NCBI GenBank assembly: GCA_947502925.1
Contig: CANNBS010000001.1
Coordinates: forward strand, 620,001-684,000
Length of the DNA stretch: 64,000 nucleotides
DNA from: an uncultured Marinicella sp.
Lineage (GTDB): Bacteria > Pseudomonadota > Gammaproteobacteria > Xanthomonadales > Marinicellaceae
Direction of reading: 5' to 3'
This document shows positions 19,625 to 28,466 of the stretch, piece after piece; position 1 is the stretch's first letter, and every line of letters starts with the position of its first letter. Position numbers and translations under genes: made by a program. The notes under the pieces are model-generated. The model was not told the origin of the DNA. It did not search any database and saw only the letters and a program-made list of their open reading frames with translations.

Positions 19625-22600
19625 CTGCATTAATTCATCAATTTTAAAAGGTTTGATGAGTAATTGGTCGATGTTGTGCTGGTTACAGCGTTGTTTTAAT
19701 TCGTTGGAAATATCGGCGCTCATCATGACTGTGGTGCTGCGGACGCCCAATTCCCGACAAGCGAGAATAAAATCAATACCGGTCATATTAGGTAAGTGAT
19801 AATCCACCAATAGAACATCATAATGACTGCTGTCTATGGCGTTTAAGGCATGGTGCGGATCGTCGAATATATCCACCATGTGACCGGCTTTTTCTAAAAG
19901 CTCAAGCAATAATTGTTGGTTAATGGCGTTGTCTTCCAACACCAATAAGTGCAAGGATCGACCGCTTGTGGGGGTTGGGGTGTGGTTGGTTTTTTCGGCT
20001 TTTTGGGGAACGCTCAGCAAGTGGGCAATCTGTTGGTGTAAAAATGGCCAGTTAAGCACTTTAAAGGAGCCCTGGTGGCGGGGGTTGTTTTGTAAATGGC
20101 TTTTGAACAAGTACACCGGCTTCAATTCACGATGTGCTGTGTTAATGGCTTCGGTATGGATGTCCTGGCCGTGATCAACAACAAACAAACAGTCAAAAGG
20201 TTCATCAATATCATAACTCACAATACAACCCAGACGCAGCAGGCATTCACTTAAGGCCGATTTAATGATTGTGTCTTTGGCTGTTAAACAGACTGTGGCG
20301 TGACAAATCTGGTGGCTTTGAATGTGTGATTGACCGCATTCAACTTTGATTAAGCAGCTTACTTCGGTGCCCTGATCCGGGTGACTTTCAATGTTGATGT
20401 CACCGTTCATTTTTTCACACAACTGCTTGACAATACTCAGTCCCAATCCAGTGCCGCCGTATTTCCGGGTAATTGAGCTGTCTGCCTGCGAGAACGGGTC
20501 AAACAGCTTATCAATCAAATGTTGCTCAATGCCCATGCCGGTGTCTTTAACCACCACCACGATTTCAGCCGGAGAATCACCGGGTAGCAGGCGTAAAGTC
20601 ACTTCACCGGAAGGTGTGAATTTAAAGGCATTGCTTAATAAATTCATGATGATTTGCTTGATGCGGGTGGCATCACCGATTCGGTTGGTGGCCAGATTGG
20701 CATCTAAGCAGGTGACAAAATCCAAACGTTTGTTTTTGCTGACTGAAATAAATGATTGGGTGACCTCATCGACCAACTCAACCAGATTAAAATCTCGGTG
20801 TTCCAACACCAGTTTACCGGCTTCAATTTTCGATAAGTCCAAAATGTCGTTAATTATGGCCAGCAGATGTTCTCCCGATTCGTTAACGGCCTGAGCATAA
20901 ATGGTCTGCTCTTCGTTAAGCGGAGAATCTAACAGCAGTTGATTCATGCCCAAAATACCGTTCATCGGGGTGCGTATTTCATGGGATACCTGAGCCAGAA
21001 AATCACTTTTGGCGCGGCTTGACGTGGTGGCTTGTTCGGCCAGATGCTGAACCGCCTGAAATAGTCGGGCATTTTCAATTGCCAGAGAGGATTGGGTGGC
21101 ATAGGCGATGGCAAGAGAAATGGTGTTGTCTTTAAATGTGCCTTTTTGACGGTCTAAAGTGATTAAGCCCAGCCGATCATCGGCATGGCTAAACAGCACC
21201 CGCAAGTGACTGCCATGTTCGTCGTTTTCGAGTTGGTGTTTGTGGCCCTGCTCATACAATTCCAGCGCCAGACTACCCAGCTGATTTTGTTCTGCAACGG
21301 TGAGCGTGTCATCACTAAACACCTGATAATTATTCTGGTTGTTCCAATAACAGACTTCGATTTGGTCGCAGTCAATGTGCGCGCTGATTTGTTGCTTAAT
21401 TTTACTGAACAGTTCTTTGACATCCAGCGATTGTACCAGTGAGCTGGTCAGGGATAACTGGCTTTCGGCAAAGGCCTGTTTTTCATGGGCATGTTGTAGT
21501 TCATAATTATATTGCCAGCGTTTACGCCATAAAAACAGTATAAAACTCAGTAGCAGTAAAGCAGCCGCGCCATACAGCCAATAAGCGGTTTGGCTCTTCC
21601 AGGGTGCTTTGGCTACCTGGAAATCAAGCGCTAAAGGTGCTGACCACGGCCCATTTAGAGACTGGCCGCGAATCTGTAACTGATAATGTCCAGCCGGCAA
21701 CTGATAAAAATTCTGACTGGTTTGTTGTTCGGCATTTAACCAGTTTTGATCCGACCTTAGCCGATATTGATAGCGATGACTGTCCGGCTGGCTGAATGAC
21801 AGCAGTTGATAGTCTACTTGTAAACTACCGTAATTATGTGGCAGTTTATCAACCTGAGACAGCCCCTTGCCATTATGCCGCAAGCGGGTCAATACTAAAG
21901 TGGGCTTCGGCATTAATTGGTTGTCTGTGGGTTGATCTTTAATGTGAACCAGTCCGACATTGGTGATGACCATGACACTGTTGTCGTAGAGTTTAAAGGT
22001 TTGCTGAAGTAGCCGCCCGGGTAGATTATCCTGGTTGGTGTAGCGTTTGAGGATCTGGTTGTTTTCAGGGTCAATGACCACCAATCCTGACTGGCTATTG
22101 AGCCATAATTTGTTGTTGATGAGATTAAGCTGGTACACGGCGAGACCCGAAATTAGCTGATTCAAATCACTGGTGGGTTCGTTAATTAAGGCATCATCCT
22201 GAATACGGTAACGCATTATTTTGCCATTTGACAGCAGCCACAATGTATTGTGTTGTCGAGTCAAGTCACTAAAACCCGCTTCATCCGGGACAGTCATCAG
22301 AGTATCCAGTGTGGCTGTATCAATCACTTCCAGGCCATTGTTACCAGCCAGCCAAAGTCGCCCGTCGGGATCAATTTCATGATCTAATAAAATGTCATTG
22401 AGCCGTGGTTGGTCGGTGAGTTCAAGCAATTGTTGTTGCTGGCTGTCCCAGCGAAATAAATGATTGTTGTTATAAACACCCGCATAAAGCGTGTCGCCAA
22501 TATTAAATAAAAAACTGATGCCAGTTTGGTCGTCGAGTAGTTCAAATTGTTCGCTGGCGCGGTTAAAACGATATAAGCCGCCCACCGAAGATATCCAAAC

Positions 22601-23920
22601 ATCAAAATTATTGTCCACATGAAGACCATTGATATTACTAGGGAGTTGCTGGTTTTCATCATAGCGCTGAAGCGCGGTCAGCTGACCATGCTGATAGCGA
22701 TAAACAGCCAGTCGATGTTGCTGTTTATCGTATAACCACATATTATCCTCAAAATTACCTTGTCTGTAGTGCATCGTGCCGATGTCAATGGCAGCAGTGC
22801 CCGGGAAGGGTTGTTTAATGGTTGTTTGGTGCCAGCGATGGTTTAGTTTGAAGACACCGTGGTCATCGGTGGCCACCCAGATATTATGTTCTCGGTCTTC
22901 GAACACCGAGCGCACATCGACGGTGGCATTAATCACTGTGCCTTGATCAAGAAATTTAATTTCACTTAATTGACCCTGGGAAAACAATACCAGTCCTTTT
23001 AACGTCGATAGCCATAAGCGACCCTGACTGTCTGCGGTGATGTTACGCACTGACAAAGCTTCGCCCATCAGCTGTTCAATGTGACTTCGATTTATGATTT
23101 GAATAAACCGGTTCTGATTGTTGTCAAATTGATAGACACCGTTATAAGCCGCTAAATATTTATCACCTTCAGCCGTTAGACTGATGCTGTATATACGCGC
23201 TTCTTTGGCGGTTGCATCGGCCACCCCAAGGCGGTGAATTTCAGCCTGCTGGCTGATGGGGTCAATGTCATAAAGCAAGCCTTCTAATGTCACCGCCCAA
23301 ATATGGCCGTCAGGCGCGGTTTTGGCATCAAAAAAGCGCACTGATTCCAGCCAGTCGGTGTTGTCCTGGGTTAAATGTGAGTAACTTTGAGTTTGGGGGT
23401 CGTACACTGAAATACCCGCATCGAACTGGAATATCCATATTTGGTCCTGATGGTCTGCTGCTAAAGCAAACACCACGGAATGGAAGATACCCTGGTCGCT
23501 GTTATCGCCTTCGAGGTTGATTTTTGGAACGAGTGAAAAGTGCTGTTCGGCTTTATTAAAACGCGCCAGGCCAATGTTGTTTAAACTCAGCCATATGTCA
23601 TCAGCTGTCTGGGTAAATAATGAAATTGTATTACTGGGCAAACTACCGGCGTCCAGACTGTCTTGTTTATAGTGTTGAAAATGCTGACTGTCAAAGCGAT
23701 TCAAGCCATCATGGGTGGCAAACCACATAAAGCCCTGGTCATCCTGATCAATTTGGGTCACCTTTTCACCAAGTAAGCCTCGGTAAGGGTCATAATGATT
23801 GGTATTTATGAATTGAATATTGCTGTTATCGGTTTCAGTATCAGCGGACTGGGCAACAGGTATCAGAAGATTCAAAGTCCATAATATTAAAAAAATGCAG
23901 CTGTTTTTATGTAAAGGCAT
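19607..23920 (-). CDS. Hybrid sensor histidine kinase with periplasmic two-component propeller
   Basis: 1437-residue membrane sensor. Order: signal peptide (about 1-25); two-component propeller repeats forming two seven-blade propellers (about 35-690, e.g. DDQGFMWFATHDGLNRFD); Y_Y_Y domain (about 695-770); one membrane helix (about 778-798); GAF-like domain (about 825-955); HisKA with phospho-acceptor His980 in VSHEIRTPMNGILGM; HATPase with NLLSNAFKFTP, DTGMGI and GGTGLGLSI. A degenerate receiver-like stretch (about 1220-1305) follows, then a genuine receiver with Asp1373 in LVDYHLPNMTG. There is no DNA-binding domain and no response regulator gene nearby. The ligand is unknown; related propeller sensors in Bacteroides detect glycans. 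It is divergent from the hotdog gene. Confidence 0.93.
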   Translation of the reverse strand: MPLHKNSCIFLILWTLNLLIPVAQSADTETDNSNIQFINTNHYDPYRGLLGEKVTQIDQDDQGFMWFATHDGLNRFDSQHFQHYKQDSLDAGSLPSNTISLFTQTADDIWLSLNNIGLARFNKAEQHFSLVPKINLEGDNSDQGIFHSVVFALAADHQDQIWIFQFDAGISVYDPQTQSYSHLTQDNTDWLESVRFFDAKTAPDGHIWAVTLEGLLYDIDPISQQAEIHRLGVADATAKEARIYSISLTAEGDKYLAAYNGVYQFDNNQNRFIQIINRSHIEQLMGEALSVRNITADSQGRLWLSTLKGLVLFSQGQLSEIKFLDQGTVINATVDVRSVFEDREHNIWVATDDHGVFKLNHRWHQTTIKQPFPGTAAIDIGTMHYRQGNFEDNMWLYDKQQHRLAVYRYQHGQLTALQRYDENQQLPSNINGLHVDNNFDVWISSVGGLYRFNRASEQFELLDDQTGISFLFNIGDTLYAGVYNNNHLFRWDSQQQQLLELTDQPRLNDILLDHEIDPDGRLWLAGNNGLEVIDTATLDTLMTVPDEAGFSDLTRQHNTLWLLSNGKIMRYRIQDDALINEPTSDLNQLISGLAVYQLNLINNKLWLNSQSGLVVIDPENNQILKRYTNQDNLPGRLLQQTFKLYDNSVMVITNVGLVHIKDQPTDNQLMPKPTLVLTRLRHNGKGLSQVDKLPHNYGSLQVDYQLLSFSQPDSHRYQYRLRSDQNWLNAEQQTSQNFYQLPAGHYQLQIRGQSLNGPWSAPLALDFQVAKAPWKSQTAYWLYGAAALLLLSFILFLWRKRWQYNYELQHAHEKQAFAESQLSLTSSLVQSLDVKELFSKIKQQISAHIDCDQIEVCYWNNQNNYQVFSDDTLTVAEQNQLGSLALELYEQGHKHQLENDEHGSHLRVLFSHADDRLGLITLDRQKGTFKDNTISLAIAYATQSSLAIENARLFQAVQHLAEQATTSSRAKSDFLAQVSHEIRTPMNGILGMNQLLLDSPLNEEQTIYAQAVNESGEHLLAIINDILDLSKIEAGKLVLEHRDFNLVELVDEVTQSFISVSKNKRLDFVTCLDANLATNRIGDATRIKQIIMNLLSNAFKFTPSGEVTLRLLPGDSPAEIVVVVKDTGMGIEQHLIDKLFDPFSQADSSITRKYGGTGLGLSIVKQLCEKMNGDINIESHPDQGTEVSCLIKVECGQSHIQSHQICHATVCLTAKDTIIKSALSECLLRLGCIVSYDIDEPFDCLFVVDHGQDIHTEAINTAHRELKPVYLFKSHLQNNPRHQGSFKVLNWPFLHQQIAHLLSVPQKAEKTNHTPTPTSGRSLHLLVLEDNAINQQLLLELLEKAGHMVDIFDDPHHALNAIDSSHYDVLLVDYHLPNMTGIDFILACRELGVRSTTVMMSADISNELKQRCNQHNIDQLLIKPFKIDELMQLISRH

Positions 23921-23990
23921 GAACGTGATGGCGGTTTGGGTCTTGTTGCGATAGTGACACTAATATACCACAGCCTGACTTTTGACGGTG

Positions 23991-24028
23991 TTAATCTGTA
24001 GTTAGCATCGTGCTATAATTTGCGTATG
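23991..24028 (+). promoter_or_regulatory. Extended -10 promoter giving a probable leaderless mRNA
   Basis: TGCTATAAT (24011-24019) is a perfect extended -10 element (TG, one base, TATAAT). A weak TTAATC is at 23991-23996, 17 bp upstream. Transcription should begin about 7 bases after the -10, that is at the ATG at 24026 itself. There is no Shine-Dalgarno sequence before that ATG. Confidence 0.55.
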
Positions 24029-24517
24029 ACACAATCAAAAGCGGCCGCGGGCCAACGACTTCATCGCTACTGGAAAAAACTACAGAATAAACCACTGGGG
24101 CCATGGCTTTTTAATAAAATTTTGGCCTTTAATGTGCCTTACACGGGTAGCATAAAAGCGAAGGTCAAAGTGCTTGAACCGGGCCATTGCCAGGTACTTA
24201 TGCCCTATCGGCGGGGCAATACCAACCACTTAAATTCAGTGCATGCGCTGGCCACGGCTAATTTAGGTGAAATGGTCGGCGGATTGGCCATGTTAACCGG
24301 TTTGCCTGATACGGTACGCGGCATTGTGACACGCATAGATACCGAGTATTTAAAAAAAGCCCGCGGTGATTTAATCGGCCAAGCCGATGTCTCGATTCCA
24401 ACCGTTACCGAAGACAAAACTGAATACCAGGTTCAGGCGCATATTTACGATCAGGATGGTGACGAAGTGACACGGGTGACCGTGACCTGGTTGCTTTCAC
24501 CCACAGAAAAAAATTAA
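24026..24517 (+). CDS. Hotdog-fold protein, DUF4442/YiiD-type thioesterase family
   Basis: Predicted acyl-CoA thioesterase-like protein of 163 residues with a hotdog fold. The N-terminal third (HRYWKKLQNKPLGPWLFNKIL) is followed by the pattern VLEPGHCQVLMPYRRGNTNHLNSVHALATANLGEMVGGL, in which the N-H-x-N-S-x-H stretch before a long helix is typical of DUF4442 proteins. Thiolester substrates are inferred from the fold, not shown. It heads a three-gene unit with a PaaZ-type enzyme 7 bp downstream and an acyltransferase after that. In the classical paa operon a hotdog thioesterase (PaaI) plays a salvage role next to PaaZ, and this protein may do something similar. Confidence 0.72.
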   Translation: MTQSKAAAGQRLHRYWKKLQNKPLGPWLFNKILAFNVPYTGSIKAKVKVLEPGHCQVLMPYRRGNTNHLNSVHALATANLGEMVGGLAMLTGLPDTVRGIVTRIDTEYLKKARGDLIGQADVSIPTVTEDKTEYQVQAHIYDQDGDEVTRVTVTWLLSPTEKN

Positions 24518-24524
24518 ACCGACT

Positions 24525-26582
24525 ATGATAATTCTTAACTCCTACGCCCAGGGTCAATGGCATCAGGCCGATGACGGATTTAAAACCTGCCACAACGCCA
24601 TAAGCGGCGAACCCATGGCCAAAATATCCAGTCAGGGTTTGGATTTTGCCGCCATGCGCGATTATGCCCGGGATAAAGGACAGGCATCGCTGGCGCAAAT
24701 GACCTTTCATGAGCGGGCTTTGATGCTCAAAGAAATGGCCTTGTATTTATTGTCGAAGAAAGAAGACTTCTACCAATTATCCCGTGCCACCGGCGCCACC
24801 CGACAGGATTCCTGGATTGATATTGAAGGCGGTATCGGTACTTTGTTCGTCTATTCCGGTAAAGGTCGGCGCGAAATGCCGGATCACACGGTTTATATTG
24901 ATGGTGCGTTTGAGCCCTTATCGAAAGACGGTAGTTTTATCGGTCAGCATATTTGTACACCGATGCAAGGCGTGGCGGTGCATATTAATGCCTTTAATTT
25001 TCCCTGCTGGGGGATGCTGGAAAAGCTGGCACCGACATTACTGGCCGGGATGCCGGCGATTGTGAAACCCGCCTCTGACACCGCGTATCTCACCGAAATG
25101 ATGTTTCGGGAAATGGTGGCCTCAGGTGTTTTACCTGAAGGCGCGGTGCAGTTAATATGCGGTTCCACGGGCAATTTACTGGACTTACTGGATGGTCAGG
25201 ATGTGGTGGCTTTTACCGGTTCAGCTTCCACCGGCCAGTATTTGAAATCAAAAGACAACATCATGCGTCAGGGCGTGCGCTTTACTATGGAAGCCGATTC
25301 CCTGAACTGCTCGATTTTAACTCCGGATGCCACACCGGATACGCCGGAATTTAAGGCTTATATCAATGAAGTGGTGCGTGAAATGACGGTTAAATGCGGG
25401 CAAAAATGTACCGCGATCCGTCGTGCCATTGTGCCGAATGAATTATTGGATGACGTCAGTAAAGCCCTCTCTGAGAAACTTGATAAAATGGTGATTGGTG
25501 ACCCGGCCAATGAACAGGTAAAAATGGGTGCCCTGGCCAGTTTGGATCAGCAAACCGAAGTGCGTGAACGGGTGGCCGAGTTGTCCAATTATGCTGTCAA
25601 CGTTTATGGTGATACTGAACAGGTCGAAGTGGTTGATGGCAATCAGAAAACCGGTGCTTTTATCTCACCGATTGTATTGCGTGCAGCCGATCCGTTAAAT
25701 TGTTCTGAAGTGCATGACATTGAAGCCTTTGGCCCGGTCAGTACCCTGATGGGTTATGACAGCTTAGCCGAAGCGGCACAATTGGCCAATATGGGCGAAG
25801 GTTCTTTAGTGGGCTCGATTTTTGGTTACGATGATGAGGCGGTAAATGAATTGGTGGTCAACACGGCGTCTTATCATGGCCGTTTATTACTGATCAATCG
25901 GGATTCGGCTAAACAGTCCTCGGGTCATGGTTCACCCTTGCCGCATTTAACCCACGGTGGTCCCGGACGCGCTGGTGGTGGTGAAGAATTGGGCGGTATC
26001 CGGGGTGTTTTACATTATATGCAGCGCACCGCTTTACAGGGTTCACCCACCACCCTGACCCGTATTATCGGTCAGTATTTACCCGGTGCGAAAACCAGTA
26101 AGCCGGCACAACACCCCTTTAAATTACATTTTGAAGAGTTAACAGTCGGCCAGTCGCTAACCACCGAAAGCCGCACCATTACCTTAGAAGATATCGAAGC
26201 CTTTGCCGATTTATCCGGTGATCATTTCTATGCCCATATGGATGAAGACGCGGCGGCCCGTAATCCATTTTTTGATCAGCGGGTGGCACATGGTTATTTT
26301 ATTGTGTCGATGGCAGCGGGATTGTTTGTCTATCCCGAAGAAGGCCCGGTGTTGGCCAATTATGGACTGGATGATTTGCGTTTCACTGAGCCGGTTTATC
26401 CAGGTGACGATATCACCATTCACTTTACCTGCAAACAAAAAGCCTATCGCCGTGGTAAAGGTTATGGTGAAGTCCGCTGGTTTATTCAGGCCACCAACCA
26501 GGACGACGAGGTGGTGGCGCAGTATGATATTTTAACGCTGGTGGCCTCTAAATATGAGCCTGTTGTTGAGGACGATAATTGA
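24525..26582 (+). CDS. paaZ: PaaZ-type bifunctional aldehyde dehydrogenase / enoyl-CoA (oxepin-CoA) hydratase
   Basis: Bifunctional enzyme of ring-opening in phenylacetate breakdown: hydrolytic cleavage of oxepin-CoA, then NADP-linked oxidation of the semialdehyde. The 685 residues hold an aldehyde dehydrogenase domain (about 1-520) with Glu256 in FTMEADSLNC and Cys295 in KCGQKCTAIRR, exactly the E. coli PaaZ numbering. A MaoC-like hotdog domain follows (about 535-680), with Asp562 and His567 in DLSGDHFYAHMD corresponding to E. coli Asp561 and His566. E. coli PaaZ has 681 residues. No other paa gene is in the window. It sits between a hotdog protein and an acyltransferase. The ATG lacks a clear SD and may rely on coupling. 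Confidence 0.9.
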   Translation: MIILNSYAQGQWHQADDGFKTCHNAISGEPMAKISSQGLDFAAMRDYARDKGQASLAQMTFHERALMLKEMALYLLSKKEDFYQLSRATGATRQDSWIDIEGGIGTLFVYSGKGRREMPDHTVYIDGAFEPLSKDGSFIGQHICTPMQGVAVHINAFNFPCWGMLEKLAPTLLAGMPAIVKPASDTAYLTEMMFREMVASGVLPEGAVQLICGSTGNLLDLLDGQDVVAFTGSASTGQYLKSKDNIMRQGVRFTMEADSLNCSILTPDATPDTPEFKAYINEVVREMTVKCGQKCTAIRRAIVPNELLDDVSKALSEKLDKMVIGDPANEQVKMGALASLDQQTEVRERVAELSNYAVNVYGDTEQVEVVDGNQKTGAFISPIVLRAADPLNCSEVHDIEAFGPVSTLMGYDSLAEAAQLANMGEGSLVGSIFGYDDEAVNELVVNTASYHGRLLLINRDSAKQSSGHGSPLPHLTHGGPGRAGGGEELGGIRGVLHYMQRTALQGSPTTLTRIIGQYLPGAKTSKPAQHPFKLHFEELTVGQSLTTESRTITLEDIEAFADLSGDHFYAHMDEDAAARNPFFDQRVAHGYFIVSMAAGLFVYPEEGPVLANYGLDDLRFTEPVYPGDDITIHFTCKQKAYRRGKGYGEVRWFIQATNQDDEVVAQYDILTLVASKYEPVVEDDN

Positions 26583-27163
26583 TGGGGGCATTGTCACGCT
26601 GGATTTTAAAAATTTTGGGTTGGCGAGTTATTAATGAATTACCTGATGATGAAAAATACATGCTGATTGTGGCACCGCACACCAGTAACTGGGATTTTAT
26701 TTATGGTGTCCTGGCCAAATCAGCGGTGGGTCTTAAGGTTAATTTTCTGGGCAAGGATAGTTTATTTAATGGCCCTTTGGGCTGGTGGTTCAGAGCGCTG
26801 GGCGGCATTCCGGTTAAACGTGATAAAAAACGCAATATGGTGGAGCAAATGGTTGAGCAGTTTAAACAGCGTGACAAACTGATACTGACCATGTCGCCTG
26901 AGGGCACCCGCAGTTATTTGAATTATTGGAAATCAGGTTTTTACCACATCGCCTGTGGCGCTCATGTGCCGATTGTGATGGCCACTTTAAACTTCGCCGA
27001 AAAAGAGATAAAGTTAGGCGGACGCTTTATGCCCGAAGGTGATGCGGTAAAGGACATGGACAAAGTTCGGGCTTTCTATGCTGAAATTAAAGGCAAAAAA
27101 CCGCAAAACCAGGGCCCTATTCGATTAAAGATTGAAGACACAGACAAGAAAAAACCCGACTAA
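26582..27163 (+). CDS. 1-acylglycerol-3-phosphate-type acyltransferase
   Basis: Membrane-associated PlsC-superfamily acyltransferase of 193 residues. The catalytic HX4D motif is HTSNWDF (about residues 32-38), and SPEGTRS is the phosphate-binding motif (about 107-113). FRALGGIPVKRDKKRN matches the intermediate block. Small proteins of this subgroup lack the N-terminal membrane helices of PlsC, and their acceptor is often unknown. The start codon is embedded in the PaaZ stop (TGATG), so the two are coupled. The cluster (hotdog, PaaZ, acyltransferase) handles acyl-thioesters throughout, but a joint pathway is only inference. Confidence 0.85.
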   Translation: MGALSRWILKILGWRVINELPDDEKYMLIVAPHTSNWDFIYGVLAKSAVGLKVNFLGKDSLFNGPLGWWFRALGGIPVKRDKKRNMVEQMVEQFKQRDKLILTMSPEGTRSYLNYWKSGFYHIACGAHVPIVMATLNFAEKEIKLGGRFMPEGDAVKDMDKVRAFYAEIKGKKPQNQGPIRLKIEDTDKKKPD

Positions 27164-27183
27164 AAAGCCGGGTCTATTGGTTT
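27153..27183 (+). terminator. Weak hairpin at the end of the PaaZ cluster
   Basis: ACCCG and CGGGT flank the stop codon of the acyltransferase gene (27161-27163), and TTTT follows a few bases later at 27180-27183. The stem is only 5 bp plus a mismatch, so the call is tentative. It lies at the convergent junction with the DUF4785-type gene. Confidence 0.3.
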
Positions 27184-27196
27184 TAATTTACTGTCT

Positions 27197-28450
27197 TTAG
27201 CGTAAATCAGTCACATCAATGGGCTTTTTAATGGGCTTTAACTGAATAGCAGCGTTCAATTGTTGCACCGGCACCATCAGGCTTTGGTTTTTTAAGCTAA
27301 TGTGATCCACGACAAAAGGACCTTGAAAACCTGATTGACGGATTAAATCTGAAGGTAAATCAAGATTTAAAGACGCCTGACCTTTATTTAATTGCGCCGC
27401 CGACATCAACATGGCGATGGGCTGTTTTTCGCCGTTGGCGTCCATACCTGATAAAACGCCACTAACTTCATAGCGACCGGCATGTGCCACGTCTAAACCT
27501 AATTTGAGCGCGTGGTTATTAACGGTTATCTGCGGGTTTATTCGCGCTGTGGGTAAGCTCAGGGCAAAAGCCGAGGACACATCACGCATAACTTTTAAGC
27601 CGTTGACTTCACTCGTGGCGATGCTGTGGATTTCCCACAGACCCTGTGCCAGAGATTGCCCCGTTAGCTGATCAATCGTGGCGTGGTAGTCTCCCTTTTT
27701 ATTGGGCTGAAAACTTAAATCTGCCACTTTTTCGCCATTGGGCTGGGTGATGTAGCCACTGATAGACATGTCATTAACCCCTTGTTGAGATAATAGCTGG
27801 CTACTGATTTTAATCGTTTGGTTGGCCGCGTATTGTTGTTGTGAGGTTTTCAGTTGTAGCACATAATCACTGTTGGGTTCGAACACATGAACCACAAAAG
27901 TATCGCCTTTTGACAGTGACTTGGTGGCGGTCGGCATGGATAAATGTAACAGGCCCGGCTGGGTGTTCACGTTCATGGCCACGGTGTGATCAGCGACCGG
28001 CATACCGGTGGCTTTGAGTTGTTCCGTGTTGGCAAACACGTCTACATTTAGGGTTTGATCAAATTGTTTAATGACAATGTCTTGTTGATTTAGAGAGCCG
28101 GATGACTTGGTCGGGTTCAGTGGGTTAATTCGAATCACCGCCAAATCAGAGGTGACCGGCAATTCGATGCCGCGGCTGAGTTTTTCGGCACTGGTATTAA
28201 GCCAGTACTGCTTCGATTCAGCCAGATAGCCCTGGTTATTATCGGCTAAAGGTTCATGGCCTAATAAGCTGTAGTTAAAAGTTACCGGTTGTTGTTCATG
28301 ATTGACCGGCTGCATGCCGTTTTTAAGCGATTGGCTATTAACCAAATCAATGTTTTGGGGTGCCGTTGTCCACTGTGCTGTGTACTGGGCGAGGCCTAAG
28401 GTCGATAAACTCATCAGGCTCAGTAGTGTAATATTTTTAACTAATTTCAT
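27197..28450 (-). CDS. Exported DUF4785-type protein
   Basis: 417-residue exported protein that I match to the DUF4785 family by general appearance; no enzymatic motif is visible. A signal peptide (about 1-20, ending GLAQ) is followed by an alternating polar and hydrophobic, probably all-beta protein. It includes KGDTFVVHVFEPNSDYVLQLKT and repeated Ig-like segments such as GKVADL-type strands (GEKVADLSFQPNKKGDYHATI). ATG 28450 has AGGAG seven bases upstream, so the longer reading is not needed. It starts 16 bp after the stop of the exported hydrolase gene, so the two form one operon. A partner or regulator role for the hydrolase is a guess. Confidence 0.65.
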   Translation of the reverse strand: MKLVKNITLLSLMSLSTLGLAQYTAQWTTAPQNIDLVNSQSLKNGMQPVNHEQQPVTFNYSLLGHEPLADNNQGYLAESKQYWLNTSAEKLSRGIELPVTSDLAVIRINPLNPTKSSGSLNQQDIVIKQFDQTLNVDVFANTEQLKATGMPVADHTVAMNVNTQPGLLHLSMPTATKSLSKGDTFVVHVFEPNSDYVLQLKTSQQQYAANQTIKISSQLLSQQGVNDMSISGYITQPNGEKVADLSFQPNKKGDYHATIDQLTGQSLAQGLWEIHSIATSEVNGLKVMRDVSSAFALSLPTARINPQITVNNHALKLGLDVAHAGRYEVSGVLSGMDANGEKQPIAMLMSAAQLNKGQASLNLDLPSDLIRQSGFQGPFVVDHISLKNQSLMVPVQQLNAAIQLKPIKKPIDVTDLR

Positions 28451-28466
28451 GGTGTGCTCCTGTGGT

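Noticed and set aside
24525-26582. Complete phenylacetate degradation cluster
   Set aside because: Only paaZ is present; the neighbours are a hotdog protein and an acyltransferase, not paaABCDE, paaG, paaJ or paaK.
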